This document shows, piece by piece, positions 32,871-43,128 of a stretch of DNA of 64,000 nucleotides (its first letter is position 1; each line of letters starts with the position of its first letter). The notes under the pieces are model-generated. The model saw only the letters and a program-made list of their open reading frames with translations, ran no database searches and was not told the DNA's origin. Origin of the DNA: Candidatus Rifleibacteriota bacterium. Lineage in GTDB: Bacteria; Muiribacteriota; Ozemobacteria; Ozemobacterales; Ozemobacteraceae. The position numbers were made by a program, and so were the translations under genes. The DNA lies in NCBI GenBank assembly GCA_015233155.1, contig JADFYG010000007.1:10929-74928 (forward strand), in the 5' to 3' direction.

Positions 32871-35800
32871 TTATAAATGTGTGAATTTTTCGACGCTGTG
32901 GTTATACATATCAGCGACGAATATATTTCCTGAACTATCTATTGCGATCCCGTATGGAAGGGTGAATTGCCCATCCCCCACCCCAACCGTTCCCATTTTG
33001 GCAAGGAAAACCCCTGTCGGGGAGAATTTTTGAATGCGGTTGTTGATAGAATCAGGAACATAGACGTTACCAGCGCTATCGACCGCAATCTCGTTCGGAG
33101 AAGATAACTGTCCGTCTCCGGAACCGCTTCCTCCAAATTTGGAAATGAAGACCCCGGCAGAGGTGAATTTCTGGACACGATCATTTACGTTGTCGGCGAC
33201 GAAGACGTTCCCCGCGCCATCGATCGCAATGCCGCTCAGAGATTCAAATTGGCCGTCGGCGGCTCCCTCTGTTCCCCATTTGGCAACAAACAGCCCTGAC
33301 GAACTAAACTTCTGAACTCTATAATTAAGACTATCAGCGACGAAGATGTTTCCGGCTGTATCAAACGCGATGCTACTCGGGCTGTTTAATTCGCCATCGC
33401 CGGAGCCATTGGTTCCGAATTTGGAAACAAAAGTTCCATCCGACGTAAACTTCTGGATGCGGTGATTATTGGTGTCGGCGACAAAGACAGTCCCGGAACC
33501 ATCTACGGAGACTCCATTCGGATTATCGAATTCTCCGTCGCCTGTACCATTAATTCCCCATTTGGTCACAAATGCCCCCGTAGAGGAAAACTTCTGGATT
33601 CGATTATTAGAGGTGTCGGCTACGTAAATGTTCCCCGAGTTATCGATCGCGACACCATACGGATTTTGTAACATTCCGTTGCTGATACCATTCCCCCAAA
33701 TGGCGGAAAGCGTGCCCGTCGGAGAGAATTTCTGGATTCGCATATTGTTGCCAACATACACGTTTCCGGAGATATCGATTGCAACCTTGCTCGGAGATAC
33801 GAATTGCCCATCAGCGGTGCCGTTGGTTCCCCATTTCGTAACGAAGGTACCTGCCGACGAAAACTTCTGAATACGATGATTTCCCGTGTCAGCAACAAAA
33901 ATTGTTCCTGAAGCATCGACTGCAATGCCTTCTGGTCCGTTGAGTTGTCCATCGCCAGAGCCGCTTGCTCCAAATTTTGAAGTGAAAACACCGGCCGACG
34001 TGAATTTCTGGATTCGATTACTCTGTGTGTCGGCAACATAGACGCTTCCCGAGCCATCGACCGTAACTCCAGATGGGAAAAAGAATAGCCCGTCCGCGCT
34101 TCCCTGGATGCCCCATTTTGCGACGAAAGTGCCGGAGGCTGTGAATTTCTGGATTCGACAATTCTGTGTGTCGGCAACATAGACGTTATCCGATCCATCG
34201 ATCGCGATTCCTTCGGGAAGGGATAAATCCCCATCGTCGGATCCGCCGGGCGTTCCTCCCCACTTTGTCACGAAGACTCCCGTCGAGGTGAACTTCTCTA
34301 TGCGGCTGTTCTGGGTGTCCGCGACATAGATATTGCCCGAACTATCAAGGGCAATGCCCTTGGGGGTGTCAAATTGTCCATCGCCTGTACCATTAGTTCC
34401 AAATGAGTTCAAGACGGTGCCCGCTGGAGATAATTTGAATATCTGCGAACCGCTTGTATCAATCACATACGAATTTCCGGAGGGGTCGATTGCAACTCCC
34501 GTGAAACTGCCGGTCAGCCGCATACCCGTATACCAGGAGTTTTTCCCTGCACCAAGGTGCCCGGAAAATGTATAACTTATGACTCCGTTGATAGCCAGCG
34601 AACCGTTTGCTCCCAGGGAACCGGATGCGCCCGGGCCGGGAAGGTTAAGTGCGGCTGCATTGCCAACCGGGTCGGCTATGGTTCCCGAATTCAACGTTAA
34701 AGAAGTTGAGCTCAAATAATCCAGATGGTTGGTGAAATCACCCGCTTGAACCACGTAGCGGAAGACTAAAGTATCTGTAGCATCCCCGCTTTGGTAAAGA
34801 GCCGGCCGATCGGTTGCGCCGGTTTTTAGCGTAATACTTGGCGTTCCATTGGTGGTTACAACCCGGACATTCTGGTCGAATCGCGCCTTTATATTAATAG
34901 TATCTCCCAATGTGTATCCGCCGTCGGGGTTTGAAAAACTCAATGACAGAACATGTGGGGGAGTATTGTCTACGGTGAGCCATCCGCCGACAATTGTGGA
35001 AGCATTGCCCGCAAGATCCACCGCGACGATGTCGTAAAGACCATCTACCAGACCAGTCGGAAGTGTAACCGTATATGCGGTTGACGCAACTGCACTGCTT
35101 TTCGCGAGAAAACCCTTGTTGGCTGCGCATGCGGTATTGATCTGGGCTGCTGTTCCGGCGGATTCCCCGTGCTTTACAAGGTAGAGTTTCCCTGCCTCAC
35201 CGGTTAATATTGTGGAGGTCGAAGTGTCGCCACTCTTAAGTATTTGTGCCACACTCAGGGGGGCGCTCACGATAGGGGCAGTGTTATCCACTGTCAGCCA
35301 GCCGCTGGCAATACTGGCGACGTTGCCGACCGAATCAACCGCGACGATGTCATAGAGGCCATCAACGAGGCCGATAGGAATGGTAACCAAATATGCCGTG
35401 CCGGCAACAGCTCCGGTTTTCCCGGGGAAAGCTTTATTCGCCACGACGGCTGTATTGATTTGGGTCTGCGTTCCAGCGAGCTCGCCGGTCCTTACGAGAT
35501 ATATATCCCCCGCTTTGTTTGACTGCACCGTTGAGGTTGAGACATCTCCGGCTTTCAGGGTCTGGGAGGCATTTATCGGAGCGCTTACAACAGGAATGGT
35601 CAGGTCAATCACCAGTTCGTTCGTCGTCGTGTCTGTTGTGGAATTGCCCGCGGTATCAGCCACCGTTGCCGTAACAGTGTAGGTATTTTCCGACAGGGTA
35701 TCCGAGCCAGGAATAGTGAGAGTCCAGGCTGTTCCGGCTATCACAAGATTTCCCCCGCCGACCGAATATGTTTTTCCATTTACGGAGACTGTGAGCGTTT

Positions 35801-38012
35801 CTGATGTTCCAAGTGCCGCGCCAAGAGAGCCTGTGACCGTCGGCGTCCTGGTGTTCGTCCTCAGAACAGACACAGTGGGTGTCGCCGGAGGCGTAGTATT
35901 TATGAGCCAGGAGTAGATCGTGGCCGAAGCTGTAGCCTGCCAGTTTCCGACCGCGTCTTTTCCGATGACTGATACGGAGTGGGCCCCCGAAGCCAGCCCC
36001 GAAAGCTGGATAGTCGTCGAAGCCGGTGTCTCGGCCCCATATGCGCCGGAATCAAGCTTATATTCATAAGCCGTAACGCCGGTTCCGCCAACCGTAATTG
36101 CAGCGGTCGTCTGATTTGTCGGGTTGGACGGCGTGTTGCTAAGTACGGCAACTTTGGCAGCTGAATCTATTGTCCAGTAAAATGTCGTTGCAGAAGCATC
36201 CGACTGCCAATTTCCTTCCGCGTCTTTTCCGATGACAAAGAGTGTGTGACTGCCATTTCCCAGGTTTGAAAGCTGGATTCCGACGGAAATCAAAGTTTCA
36301 TAACCGTAATTCTGGGTATCCAATTTGTATTTATAGGCGGCTAAGCCGTTTCCTCCGACAGTAAATGTAGCCAGAGTCTGATTTGTCGGATCTTTCGTAA
36401 GAGTAGTCAACTGAGCGACAGGAGAAGCCATGGAAGAATGAAACGCTGCCTGGGGAGTTGCTGAAACCTCGTAAGAAGACATCCCCACTCCATTCTGCAC
36501 CTTCCATAACAGATAATAATAGGTCTTTCCATTTTCCAGACTTTGATGTGCAAACGGACTTCTCAATTTATCAAACGACTTCGCCGAAGCGGTTCCAACG
36601 CCGGGAGCATTGGTCCAGAAAATAGAATAATCGGATAGCCCATCATCGTTCCAGAATAAGTCGACTTTCCCATCTCCGGGGGAAGCGGTCAGCCTGAGTT
36701 TTTCAGTTATCTTGAATGGCTCAGAATAGCTTCCGTCGGTGGGATCAACGCTAAAGGAATGTATGAGGCCGGCTGAGTCTTTTATAAGACAAATCAGTTT
36801 TCTATCGGCTCCAATGGAAATACTTACCACGGATGGATTGTTAGAGCCGTTTACAGGAGCTAATTCCGGAATATTTTTGATCCAGAGCGTGTTGGGGCCC
36901 GTCCATGAAAGATTCGAAGAGCCGTTGTCCGACCACAGGAATAGCACGGGACAATTGGATGCTGAATTAAAACCCCCGACATAAATCGAACTGTCATTCA
37001 GAAGGACCGCTTGCAAAGTGACCGGAGCGGCCACTCCAGCGAGCATGGCTCCGTCAGATGCTTGTATTTTCGTGATAGCGCAGGCACTGGGGTTATTCTG
37101 ATCCCAGGTGACAATCCCGTATCCGCCAAGTCCATGTCTGAGAACTTGCCCCGAAAGCGCTTTTGCACTGGATACGATCAACGGATCAAAACCGTTAAGG
37201 ATTTGCGATCCGCTTTTTTCCCAAATTACGGAGTCGCTGGCAAGTCCACGAAAACCTTTCTTATCAATCGAAGGCTCGAATTTCACAAAAGACGAGGGTT
37301 TGATTTGCTCAAGAAGTTTTACCGTGACATCCGCTGTGGCTGTGGCCTGGGAAAAATCAACATTCTGAAGGAGGACTGTAATGGCTCCGCAAAGATTTGA
37401 AGGGGCTTTATCAATGATTTCCCTGGATTGAATGACCAGGGTGAGAACTCGGACGAGGACATCCGCTTTCATTCCAGACCCCACGGGAGAAAGTTCCACG
37501 GTATTTGAACCAGCCGCTAGATCTGAAGCACCATGAAAATCAGTAAATCCCCCGATGTGGCCTCCAATGATGTGAATTTCTCCAATACTGGTCACGGCCG
37601 GTATTCCATCAAAAGTTGTCTCAGCGACTCCATTTTTTACGACAACCGTTTTCGATAAAGAGAAGGTCGAAGAGCCGGAGGATGCCTGATTTATGATCGT
37701 CAGCGTGAAAATGACGATGGTATCTGATGAACTGGATGCTACATCTCGCTGGATGTTAAATGCCGGAAATACTTCATTTTTCTGACCGTCGCCGCTTTTT
37801 GATGTGGGCAAAAGAATTTTAAAAGCGACAAAAGCCGGACCTTTTGAATTGCCGGAAGTAGTAACCGGTAAGCCCGTGATCCCTGTTTCGGCGGGGTCCG
37901 GGAATGGGCCGTCATGAGACAATCTGCATCCGATGGTGAAAGAGGAAAAGATCATAATAATAGAGATCAATCCCCAAATAGCCAGACGAAATGAAGACTT
38001 ATTGGCAAGCAT
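32871..38012 (-). CDS. Giant surface protein with Ig-like domains and 12 NHL repeats
   Basis: A 1713-residue protein, the largest here. The N-terminus has a hydrophobic leader (IWGLISIIMIFSSFTIGC) that resembles a lipobox with Thr at -3. About residues 30-500 are beta-rich and include a fibronectin-like stretch (LTASPGDGKVDLFWNDDGLS). Next come repeated Ig-like modules: two with SNPTNQTTAAITVGG type cores and two with VDGLYDIVAVD...GWLTVDNT. The C-terminal 530 residues hold 12 NHL repeats (GIAIDSSGNIYVADTQNSRI type, about 45 residues each), enough for two six-bladed propellers. Such proteins lie on the surface and bind ligands or carbohydrate. ATG 38012 has GAGGAG upstream; an in-frame start 12 codons earlier lacks one. 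Confidence 0.9.
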   Translation of the reverse strand: MLANKSSFRLAIWGLISIIMIFSSFTIGCRLSHDGPFPDPAETGITGLPVTTSGNSKGPAFVAFKILLPTSKSGDGQKNEVFPAFNIQRDVASSSSDTIVIFTLTIINQASSGSSTFSLSKTVVVKNGVAETTFDGIPAVTSIGEIHIIGGHIGGFTDFHGASDLAAGSNTVELSPVGSGMKADVLVRVLTLVIQSREIIDKAPSNLCGAITVLLQNVDFSQATATADVTVKLLEQIKPSSFVKFEPSIDKKGFRGLASDSVIWEKSGSQILNGFDPLIVSSAKALSGQVLRHGLGGYGIVTWDQNNPSACAITKIQASDGAMLAGVAAPVTLQAVLLNDSSIYVGGFNSASNCPVLFLWSDNGSSNLSWTGPNTLWIKNIPELAPVNGSNNPSVVSISIGADRKLICLIKDSAGLIHSFSVDPTDGSYSEPFKITEKLRLTASPGDGKVDLFWNDDGLSDYSIFWTNAPGVGTASAKSFDKLRSPFAHQSLENGKTYYYLLWKVQNGVGMSSYEVSATPQAAFHSSMASPVAQLTTLTKDPTNQTLATFTVGGNGLAAYKYKLDTQNYGYETLISVGIQLSNLGNGSHTLFVIGKDAEGNWQSDASATTFYWTIDSAAKVAVLSNTPSNPTNQTTAAITVGGTGVTAYEYKLDSGAYGAETPASTTIQLSGLASGAHSVSVIGKDAVGNWQATASATIYSWLINTTPPATPTVSVLRTNTRTPTVTGSLGAALGTSETLTVSVNGKTYSVGGGNLVIAGTAWTLTIPGSDTLSENTYTVTATVADTAGNSTTDTTTNELVIDLTIPVVSAPINASQTLKAGDVSTSTVQSNKAGDIYLVRTGELAGTQTQINTAVVANKAFPGKTGAVAGTAYLVTIPIGLVDGLYDIVAVDSVGNVASIASGWLTVDNTAPIVSAPLSVAQILKSGDTSTSTILTGEAGKLYLVKHGESAGTAAQINTACAANKGFLAKSSAVASTAYTVTLPTGLVDGLYDIVAVDLAGNASTIVGGWLTVDNTPPHVLSLSFSNPDGGYTLGDTINIKARFDQNVRVVTTNGTPSITLKTGATDRPALYQSGDATDTLVFRYVVQAGDFTNHLDYLSSTSLTLNSGTIADPVGNAAALNLPGPGASGSLGANGSLAINGVISYTFSGHLGAGKNSWYTGMRLTGSFTGVAIDPSGNSYVIDTSGSQIFKLSPAGTVLNSFGTNGTGDGQFDTPKGIALDSSGNIYVADTQNSRIEKFTSTGVFVTKWGGTPGGSDDGDLSLPEGIAIDGSDNVYVADTQNCRIQKFTASGTFVAKWGIQGSADGLFFFPSGVTVDGSGSVYVADTQSNRIQKFTSAGVFTSKFGASGSGDGQLNGPEGIAVDASGTIFVADTGNHRIQKFSSAGTFVTKWGTNGTADGQFVSPSKVAIDISGNVYVGNNMRIQKFSPTGTLSAIWGNGISNGMLQNPYGVAIDNSGNIYVADTSNNRIQKFSSTGAFVTKWGINGTGDGEFDNPNGVSVDGSGTVFVADTNNHRIQKFTSDGTFVSKFGTNGSGDGELNSPSSIAFDTAGNIFVADSLNYRVQKFSSSGLFVAKWGTEGAADGQFESLSGIAIDGAGNVFVADNVNDRVQKFTSAGVFISKFGGSGSGDGQLSSPNEIAVDSAGNVYVPDSINNRIQKFSPTGVFLAKMGTVGVGDGQFTLPYGIAIDSSGNIFVADMYNHSVEKFTHL

Positions 38013-38073
38013 TTTCTCTCTCCTCGAATATTTAAAAGCTAGCTCCAACGCTCAACAAAGCAGTCGAGGAGAC

Positions 38074-38169
38074 TTATACCAATCTCAAAATATTTATGTA
38101 AAGTCTCCGGGCGATCCACCGGATCGCCCCTACGAATCAATTATGCATGTGTGATTGTGAATGGTATAA
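38074..38169. repeat. Repeat with TTATACCA ends and a GGCGATCC palindrome
   Basis: TTATACCAATC (38074-38084) is inverted against GATTGTGAATGGTATAA on the right. Inside, GGGCGATCC and GGATCGCCC form a stem around ACC. It fills the gap between the NHL gene and pckA. Confidence 0.55.
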
Positions 38170-38211
38170 CACAGTCCTTATCACAACAGGTATGTCGCGC
38201 CGCCCTCCGAA

Positions 38212-39852
38212 TTATGCTTTTGGGCCAGCCTTGATTATATCAGGTGAGCACCTGTCCTCGAATTTTTTAAAATTCTCCTGGAAACGTGATGCAAGTTCAA
38301 GATATTTTTCCATGTAGGAGTCTTTGCTGGGCCAGGAAGACGCCGGGTCAAGAATGCTCTCGGGAACGCCCTCGCAACTGGTTGGCACCGAAAAACCAAA
38401 AACCGGATCAACACGATAACCGACGTTTGCAAGCTTCCCGTTCAGAGCGGCATTGAGAAGCGCCCGGGTGTATTTAATGCTGATGCGCTTTCCAACTCCA
38501 TACCGGCCACCGACCCAGCCAGTATTTACAAGCCAGCAGTTGGAATTATGCCTGATTATCTTGCGCTTCAGAATTTCTGCATAAACGGAAGGATGATGAA
38601 CCATGAATGGAGCCCCGAAACACGCACTGAATGTGAGTTCCGGCTCTTTGCCCATGCCCACTTCCGTGCCCGCGATCTTGGAAGTGTATCCCGATATGAA
38701 CTGATAAAGGGTCTGATCAGGAGAAAGCTTTGCGATGGGCGGCATAACACCCGATGCATCGCAGGTCAGAAGCACGATGTCCTTGGGATAGCCGCCCATT
38801 TTATCGGCGACGGCATTTTCGATGTAATCGAGTGGATACGAGGCCCTCGTATTTTCCGTGACTGAATTATCATCAAGATCTATGAGCCGAGTTACCGGAT
38901 CGAAGGTGACATTTTCAAGAATCGTTCCGAATTTTTGTGTGCATGCGAAAATTTGAGGCTCAGCCGTCGCGGAAAGCTGAATCACTTTTGCATAACAGCC
39001 GTTCTCAAAATTGAAAATTCCTTCGTCGCTCCAACCGTGCTCATCATCGCCGATGAGACCTCGATCGGGATCGGCGGAAAGAGTTGTTTTCCCGGTGCCG
39101 GAAAGACCGAAAAACAGCGCCGTGCTTCTGTCCTTTCCCATGTTGGCAGAGCAATGCATCGGAAGAATGCCCTGGAGAGGCAACAGATAATTCAGGATGG
39201 TGAAAACCGACTTCTTGATTTCGCCGGCATAGGCTGTGTTCCCGATGATGCATAATTTCTGCTCGAAATTCAAAGCGATAAAGGTATTCGAGGTAGTTCC
39301 GTCGATCTGTGGTATTCCCTTGAACGACGGAATACAAATGATGGTAAAGTCGGGAATGTGCCTTCGATACTCTTCATTTGTCGCGAGAGGAATAAACATA
39401 TTGCGAGCGAAGTGGCTATGCCAGGCAAGCTCTGTGATTATCCGGATCGGCATTCGATAAGCCGGGTCAGCACCGGCATAACAGTCCTGAACAAATACAT
39501 CCCGGCCCTGCAGGAATCCCAGGACTCTATTATACAGATCGTTGAATTTATCCGGGTTGAAGGGGCGATTGTATTCACCCCACCAGATCTTGTCTTCTGA
39601 TGAGGCTTCTCTGACTATAAACTTGTCATTGGCCGACCTGGCCGTGTGCTTTCCGGTAAATGCAGCGACAGGCCCCTGGCGCGTGATGCGCGCTTCCCCG
39701 CGAAAGGCAATCTCTTCATAGAGGGCTTCAGTGGGGAGGTTCCAGTATGCCATTCTAAGATCGGACACTCCATGATTCTCGAGGCCATACTCGCTTTTAA
39801 GTGCAGAAGCTTCTTTCTGACAGGGTGTTTTAATGTCTAATAGATTATTCAT
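38212..39852 (-). CDS. pckA: Phosphoenolpyruvate carboxykinase (ATP)
   Basis: A 546-residue ATP-type PEP carboxykinase. Key motifs are the oxaloacetate-binding Arg region, AWHSHFARNMF, the Lys of GNTAYAGEIKKS, the P-loop GLSGTGKTTLS, and the metal site IGDDEHGWSDEGIFNFENGCYAK. It catalyses oxaloacetate + ATP to PEP + CO2 + ADP in gluconeogenesis, or the reverse in anaerobic CO2 fixation. I placed the start at ATG 39852, which overlaps the aminotransferase stop as ATGA and so couples the genes; a start 23 codons upstream lies within the aminotransferase gene and adds no family sequence. A GTP-type isozyme lies 3 kb away. Confidence 0.96.
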   Translation of the reverse strand: MNNLLDIKTPCQKEASALKSEYGLENHGVSDLRMAYWNLPTEALYEEIAFRGEARITRQGPVAAFTGKHTARSANDKFIVREASSEDKIWWGEYNRPFNPDKFNDLYNRVLGFLQGRDVFVQDCYAGADPAYRMPIRIITELAWHSHFARNMFIPLATNEEYRRHIPDFTIICIPSFKGIPQIDGTTSNTFIALNFEQKLCIIGNTAYAGEIKKSVFTILNYLLPLQGILPMHCSANMGKDRSTALFFGLSGTGKTTLSADPDRGLIGDDEHGWSDEGIFNFENGCYAKVIQLSATAEPQIFACTQKFGTILENVTFDPVTRLIDLDDNSVTENTRASYPLDYIENAVADKMGGYPKDIVLLTCDASGVMPPIAKLSPDQTLYQFISGYTSKIAGTEVGMGKEPELTFSACFGAPFMVHHPSVYAEILKRKIIRHNSNCWLVNTGWVGGRYGVGKRISIKYTRALLNAALNGKLANVGYRVDPVFGFSVPTSCEGVPESILDPASSWPSKDSYMEKYLELASRFQENFKKFEDRCSPDIIKAGPKA

Positions 39853-41066
39853 AGCCAGTCCCGAACAATTTTTCTGTCCCCAATATAAATTTCTTTGGGG
39901 GAAGACGGGTCCAATGCCCATCTGATTCTTTCAATGCCTTGTTTGATATCTTTTACCGTTGTGGCATAACTCAGACGAAGATGCCCATCCATCCCGAACT
40001 CTTTTCCCGGGACAGCGACCACCAACGCTTTTTTCAACAGGAACTGAGAAAGTTCCACGGAATTCTTATTATATGCAGCGAAATTTGGAAGACAATAGTA
40101 GGTGCCATCAGGGATTGTAAGCTTGACTCCAGTGAATGATTTCAGTTCCTGAATCATGACCCTCCGGTTATTTTCGAGAGTCAGCCTCAGAGTCTCGATT
40201 ACACTCTGTAAACCGGTCAGCGCTCCCTCCGCTGCGGCTTGCAGCAACGGAGAAACGCACGATGTGGTTTGAGCCTGAACATTTATCATTATGCTCACGA
40301 TCTCTTTGGGAGCTATCACCCAGCCAATCCTGAATCCGGTCATGCCGTATAATTTCGAGATACCGTTAATCACTATCACTTTTGAACTCTCGAGATCTTT
40401 TTTAGCATAACGATAGGCAGGAACACAGGTTTTTCCATCAAAAACGAGCTTATGGTAAATATCGTCCATTATCAGATAAATATTTTTCCGTTCACAGAAT
40501 TCAACAAGGCTTGAAATGAGCTCCGGAGGAAAAATTGCACCCGAAGGATTATTCGGGCTATTGACGATAATCGCCTTGGTATATGAAGTAACCGCCTGCT
40601 CGATTTCCTTCATTCTGGGAATGAATCCACCGTCTTCAGCAGTGACGATAACCGGTACCCCGTAAACCATTCTTATCATCTCGGGATAGCTGACCCAGTA
40701 AGGGGCGAGCACTATGACCTCATCCTGCGGATTGACCAGTGTGTAAAGCAGGTTGTAAAGAGCCTGCTTTGCGCCGCCGGATACCATTACATTTTCAGGA
40801 GCCGGGAGTCGGTCGTAATTTTCCTCGGTATAGCGTATGATCGCCTTTCTGAGAGAAGGAGTTCCTTCTGTGGGCGTATACTTTATATCGCCGACATTGA
40901 GTTTAGCGGCAGAACTGAGTATAGCCCCTATCGGAGCTTTGTTCTTCGGCTCCCCCGCCCCGAGGTGAATAACCGCCTCGCCCCTTTCCTTCAGGAGCCT
41001 GGCCTGTTCGTTCAAGCTCAGTGTTGGAGACTCTGCTATTGATCGCGCAAGTTGACTTAGACCCAT
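39849..41066 (-). CDS. Class I aminotransferase, aspartate-type
   Basis: A 405-residue PLP enzyme of the class I/II fold (subgroup I-gamma, as in Thermus and Bacillus AspC). Marks are IHLGAGEPKNKAP at the N-terminus, VSGGAKQALYNLLYTLV, NSPNNPSGAIFPPE, the Asp of IMDDIYHKL, the Schiff-base Lys in NGISKLYGMTGFRIGW, and an Arg in GHLRLSYATT that binds the alpha-carboxylate. The likely reaction is aspartate + 2-oxoglutarate to oxaloacetate + glutamate. Its stop overlaps the pckA start, so oxaloacetate released here would feed PEP carboxykinase directly; this supports the substrate, which the fold alone does not settle. Confidence 0.9.
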   Translation of the reverse strand: MGLSQLARSIAESPTLSLNEQARLLKERGEAVIHLGAGEPKNKAPIGAILSSAAKLNVGDIKYTPTEGTPSLRKAIIRYTEENYDRLPAPENVMVSGGAKQALYNLLYTLVNPQDEVIVLAPYWVSYPEMIRMVYGVPVIVTAEDGGFIPRMKEIEQAVTSYTKAIIVNSPNNPSGAIFPPELISSLVEFCERKNIYLIMDDIYHKLVFDGKTCVPAYRYAKKDLESSKVIVINGISKLYGMTGFRIGWVIAPKEIVSIMINVQAQTTSCVSPLLQAAAEGALTGLQSVIETLRLTLENNRRVMIQELKSFTGVKLTIPDGTYYCLPNFAAYNKNSVELSQFLLKKALVVAVPGKEFGMDGHLRLSYATTVKDIKQGIERIRWALDPSSPKEIYIGDRKIVRDWL

Positions 41067-41197
41067 TGTAATTTTCGCCTTTTTATTTTCATGTCCGAAA
41101 GTAACCTGTAAATTATCAGCTGATTCAATCTCTTAGCCTATGCGAAGCGTGAGTTTATTACGAATATCACCAGAAATCAAGAATCATATAAGGTTCA

Positions 41198-41255
41198 TGC
41201 AAAATTATTTGGCAACAGGTGCGAGGCTCGCCTCATCCATTTGTAGTGGCGGTTT
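41198..41255. repeat. Degenerate CTTGCAA-family repeat
   Basis: ATGCAAAATTATTTGGCAAC, then a GAGGCTCGCCTC palindrome, then TTTGTAGTGGCGG make a decayed copy of the element at 31188. The right end is lost in front of the malic enzyme stop. Confidence 0.45.
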
Positions 41256-41267
41256 TCAAATCAAAAA

Positions 41268-42983
41268 TCATTTAGGTTCGTAGCGGATGGGCAGGTACTC
41301 CGGAAACCACATAGCTCTGGTAACTGACGAATTCAGATTTTCCAGAATATCATCATCAGCAAAACCATCTTTAACGGCACGCTTGATTACTGCGCATGCA
41401 ACGGCGTGAGAACATTCACGTATTCTGGGAAGCGGCGGAAACAAAGCGCCTTCATTAAGGTCTTCCTGGGTGAGTTGATTAGCGAGCGCCCTGGCGGCAT
41501 CCAGAAACATGCCGATTGTAAGACGCCTGATGTGCGCAACTGTTGCAGCCAAACCGATTCCGGGAAAGATATATGCATTGTTGCTCTGTCCGATTCTGAA
41601 TTTTCGGCCATTATATGTAACCGGAGCGAAAGGACTTCCAGTGGCAACGATAGCAGTGCCTTCCGACCATCTGATCGCATCTTCCGGAGTACACTCAGCT
41701 TTTGACGTTGGATTCGACAATGGGAAAATCAACGAATGTTTGTTGATTCGGGCCATCGCCTTGACCACGTTTTCAGTGAATGTTCCCGGGGAACCCGAGG
41801 AGCCCAGCAGAATCGTCGGTTTGGCGTTAACCACCACTTCTTCAAGTGTAATATTCGACTTATTCCTGCATTTGTAAGACGCAACTTCCTCAACGCTTCT
41901 TGCGTAGGTAGCCTTGAATTCTTCGAGTTCAGGCCGGTCTTTGGTAACCAGTCCTTTGCTGTCCACCGTCCAGATCCTTGCGTTCGCCTCTTCGCGGGTC
42001 AGCCCTTCCTCCATCATGGCGGCAACGATCAGATCAGAAATTCCCTGGGCTGAAGCACCTGCTCCGGCAAAAACGACTTTCTGATCACGCATTGCCTGAC
42101 CGCTGATTCTCAGGCCGGAAAAAATTCCGGCCACGGTAACGCTGGCGGTTCCCTGGATGTCGTCGTTGAAAGTGCAGAGTTTATCTCTGAAACGATTCAG
42201 CTGCTTAATGGCATTACCCTTTAAGAAGTCCTCCCATTGGAGCACCGCTTTCGGAAAGACCTTCTGCACTGCGGCAACGAATTCGTCAATGAATCCCTGA
42301 TATTCGTCTCCGTGGACCCTCTTCATGCGAAGTCCGAGATACAAGGGATCTTTCAGTCGATCTTCGTTGTTGGTTCCCACATCAAGCATTATGGGCAGTG
42401 TCGTAAAAGGCGATACGCCGGCACAAATCGTGTAAAGATTCAACTTGCCGATGGGGATTCCCATGCCGCCCGCGCCCTGATCACCGAGTCCGAGAATTCT
42501 TTCACCATCGGTGACTACAATTATTGATGGAGTCTTGGATGGACTGTGGCGAAGAATTCTCTCGATGTGTTTCTTCTGATCGAACCCGATGTAGAGGCCG
42601 CGTGGCCGACGATAAATATGGGAAAACGTCTGGCAGGCCTCACCAACAACTGGTGTATATACGATAGGCATCATTTCATCTATATGATCAAGTACCAGCC
42701 GGAAGAAAAGCGTCTCGTTGCGATCCTGCAAGCCGGTCAGAAAAATATATTTATCGATATTATTCGCTCTGTTCGAATAATTTTCGTAGACCCGCTCCAA
42801 CTGCTGTTTCATGTTGTTGACAAGTGGCGGAAGCAGGCCATCAAGCTCCAGTTCTACACGCTCTCGCGCAGTAAAGCCACTTCCTTTGTTGGTAAAGGGG
42901 TCCCTGAGGATTGCCTGCCCTTTCTTGGATGAAGCAATATATTGCTGGCCCGTTGCCGGATCAAATTTCAGACAGAAATCCAT
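41268..42983 (-). CDS. maeA: NAD-dependent malic enzyme
   Basis: A 571-residue malic enzyme of the large (about 60 kDa) type shared by eukaryotes and E. coli SfcA. Motifs are MPIVYTPVVGEACQ, the YIGFDQKKHIERILRH stretch, VVTDGERILGLGDQGAGGMG, the metal site FNDDIQGTASVTVAG, and the Rossmann GAGASAQGIS. SLIFPLSNPTSKAECTPEDA is also diagnostic. It decarboxylates malate to pyruvate with NAD(P). The Lys/Arg residues that would set cofactor preference are not conclusive. The gene is preceded by its own 145-base gap with the pckG terminator; with pckA and pckG it forms a PEP-pyruvate-oxaloacetate cluster. Confidence 0.95.
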   Translation of the reverse strand: MDFCLKFDPATGQQYIASSKKGQAILRDPFTNKGSGFTARERVELELDGLLPPLVNNMKQQLERVYENYSNRANNIDKYIFLTGLQDRNETLFFRLVLDHIDEMMPIVYTPVVGEACQTFSHIYRRPRGLYIGFDQKKHIERILRHSPSKTPSIIVVTDGERILGLGDQGAGGMGIPIGKLNLYTICAGVSPFTTLPIMLDVGTNNEDRLKDPLYLGLRMKRVHGDEYQGFIDEFVAAVQKVFPKAVLQWEDFLKGNAIKQLNRFRDKLCTFNDDIQGTASVTVAGIFSGLRISGQAMRDQKVVFAGAGASAQGISDLIVAAMMEEGLTREEANARIWTVDSKGLVTKDRPELEEFKATYARSVEEVASYKCRNKSNITLEEVVVNAKPTILLGSSGSPGTFTENVVKAMARINKHSLIFPLSNPTSKAECTPEDAIRWSEGTAIVATGSPFAPVTYNGRKFRIGQSNNAYIFPGIGLAATVAHIRRLTIGMFLDAARALANQLTQEDLNEGALFPPLPRIRECSHAVACAVIKRAVKDGFADDDILENLNSSVTRAMWFPEYLPIRYEPK

Positions 42984-43057
42984 TATTAATTTCCTCCTAA
43001 AATTATGGTTTATTTCACGGCACCTATATACTACAAATAACAGATCTTGGATAGGGA

Positions 43058-43087
43058 AAAAGGCACTCCGGTATTGGAGTGCCTTTT
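43058..43087 (-). terminator. Terminator after the GTP-type PEP carboxykinase gene
   Basis: AAAAGGCACTCC (43058-43069) pairs with GGAGTGCCTTTT (43076-43087) around GGTATT; A- and T-runs flank both sides, so it can act in both directions. It lies 42 bases downstream of the pckG stop. Confidence 0.9.
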
Positions 43088-43128
43088 ATTTTCATTATGG
43101 TGTGCCCGGGCGGGCACTTCTCTGGGGC

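Noticed and set aside
32871..34500. Regularly spaced, similar units that could look like a CRISPR array or tandem DNA repeat
   Set aside because: They are about 130-base coding repeats that translate as NHL units in one open frame; sequence between them is not spacer-like.
39849..39921. A longer pckA with 23 extra N-terminal residues
   Set aside because: The extra part lies inside the aminotransferase gene; the ATGA overlap start gives the family's length.
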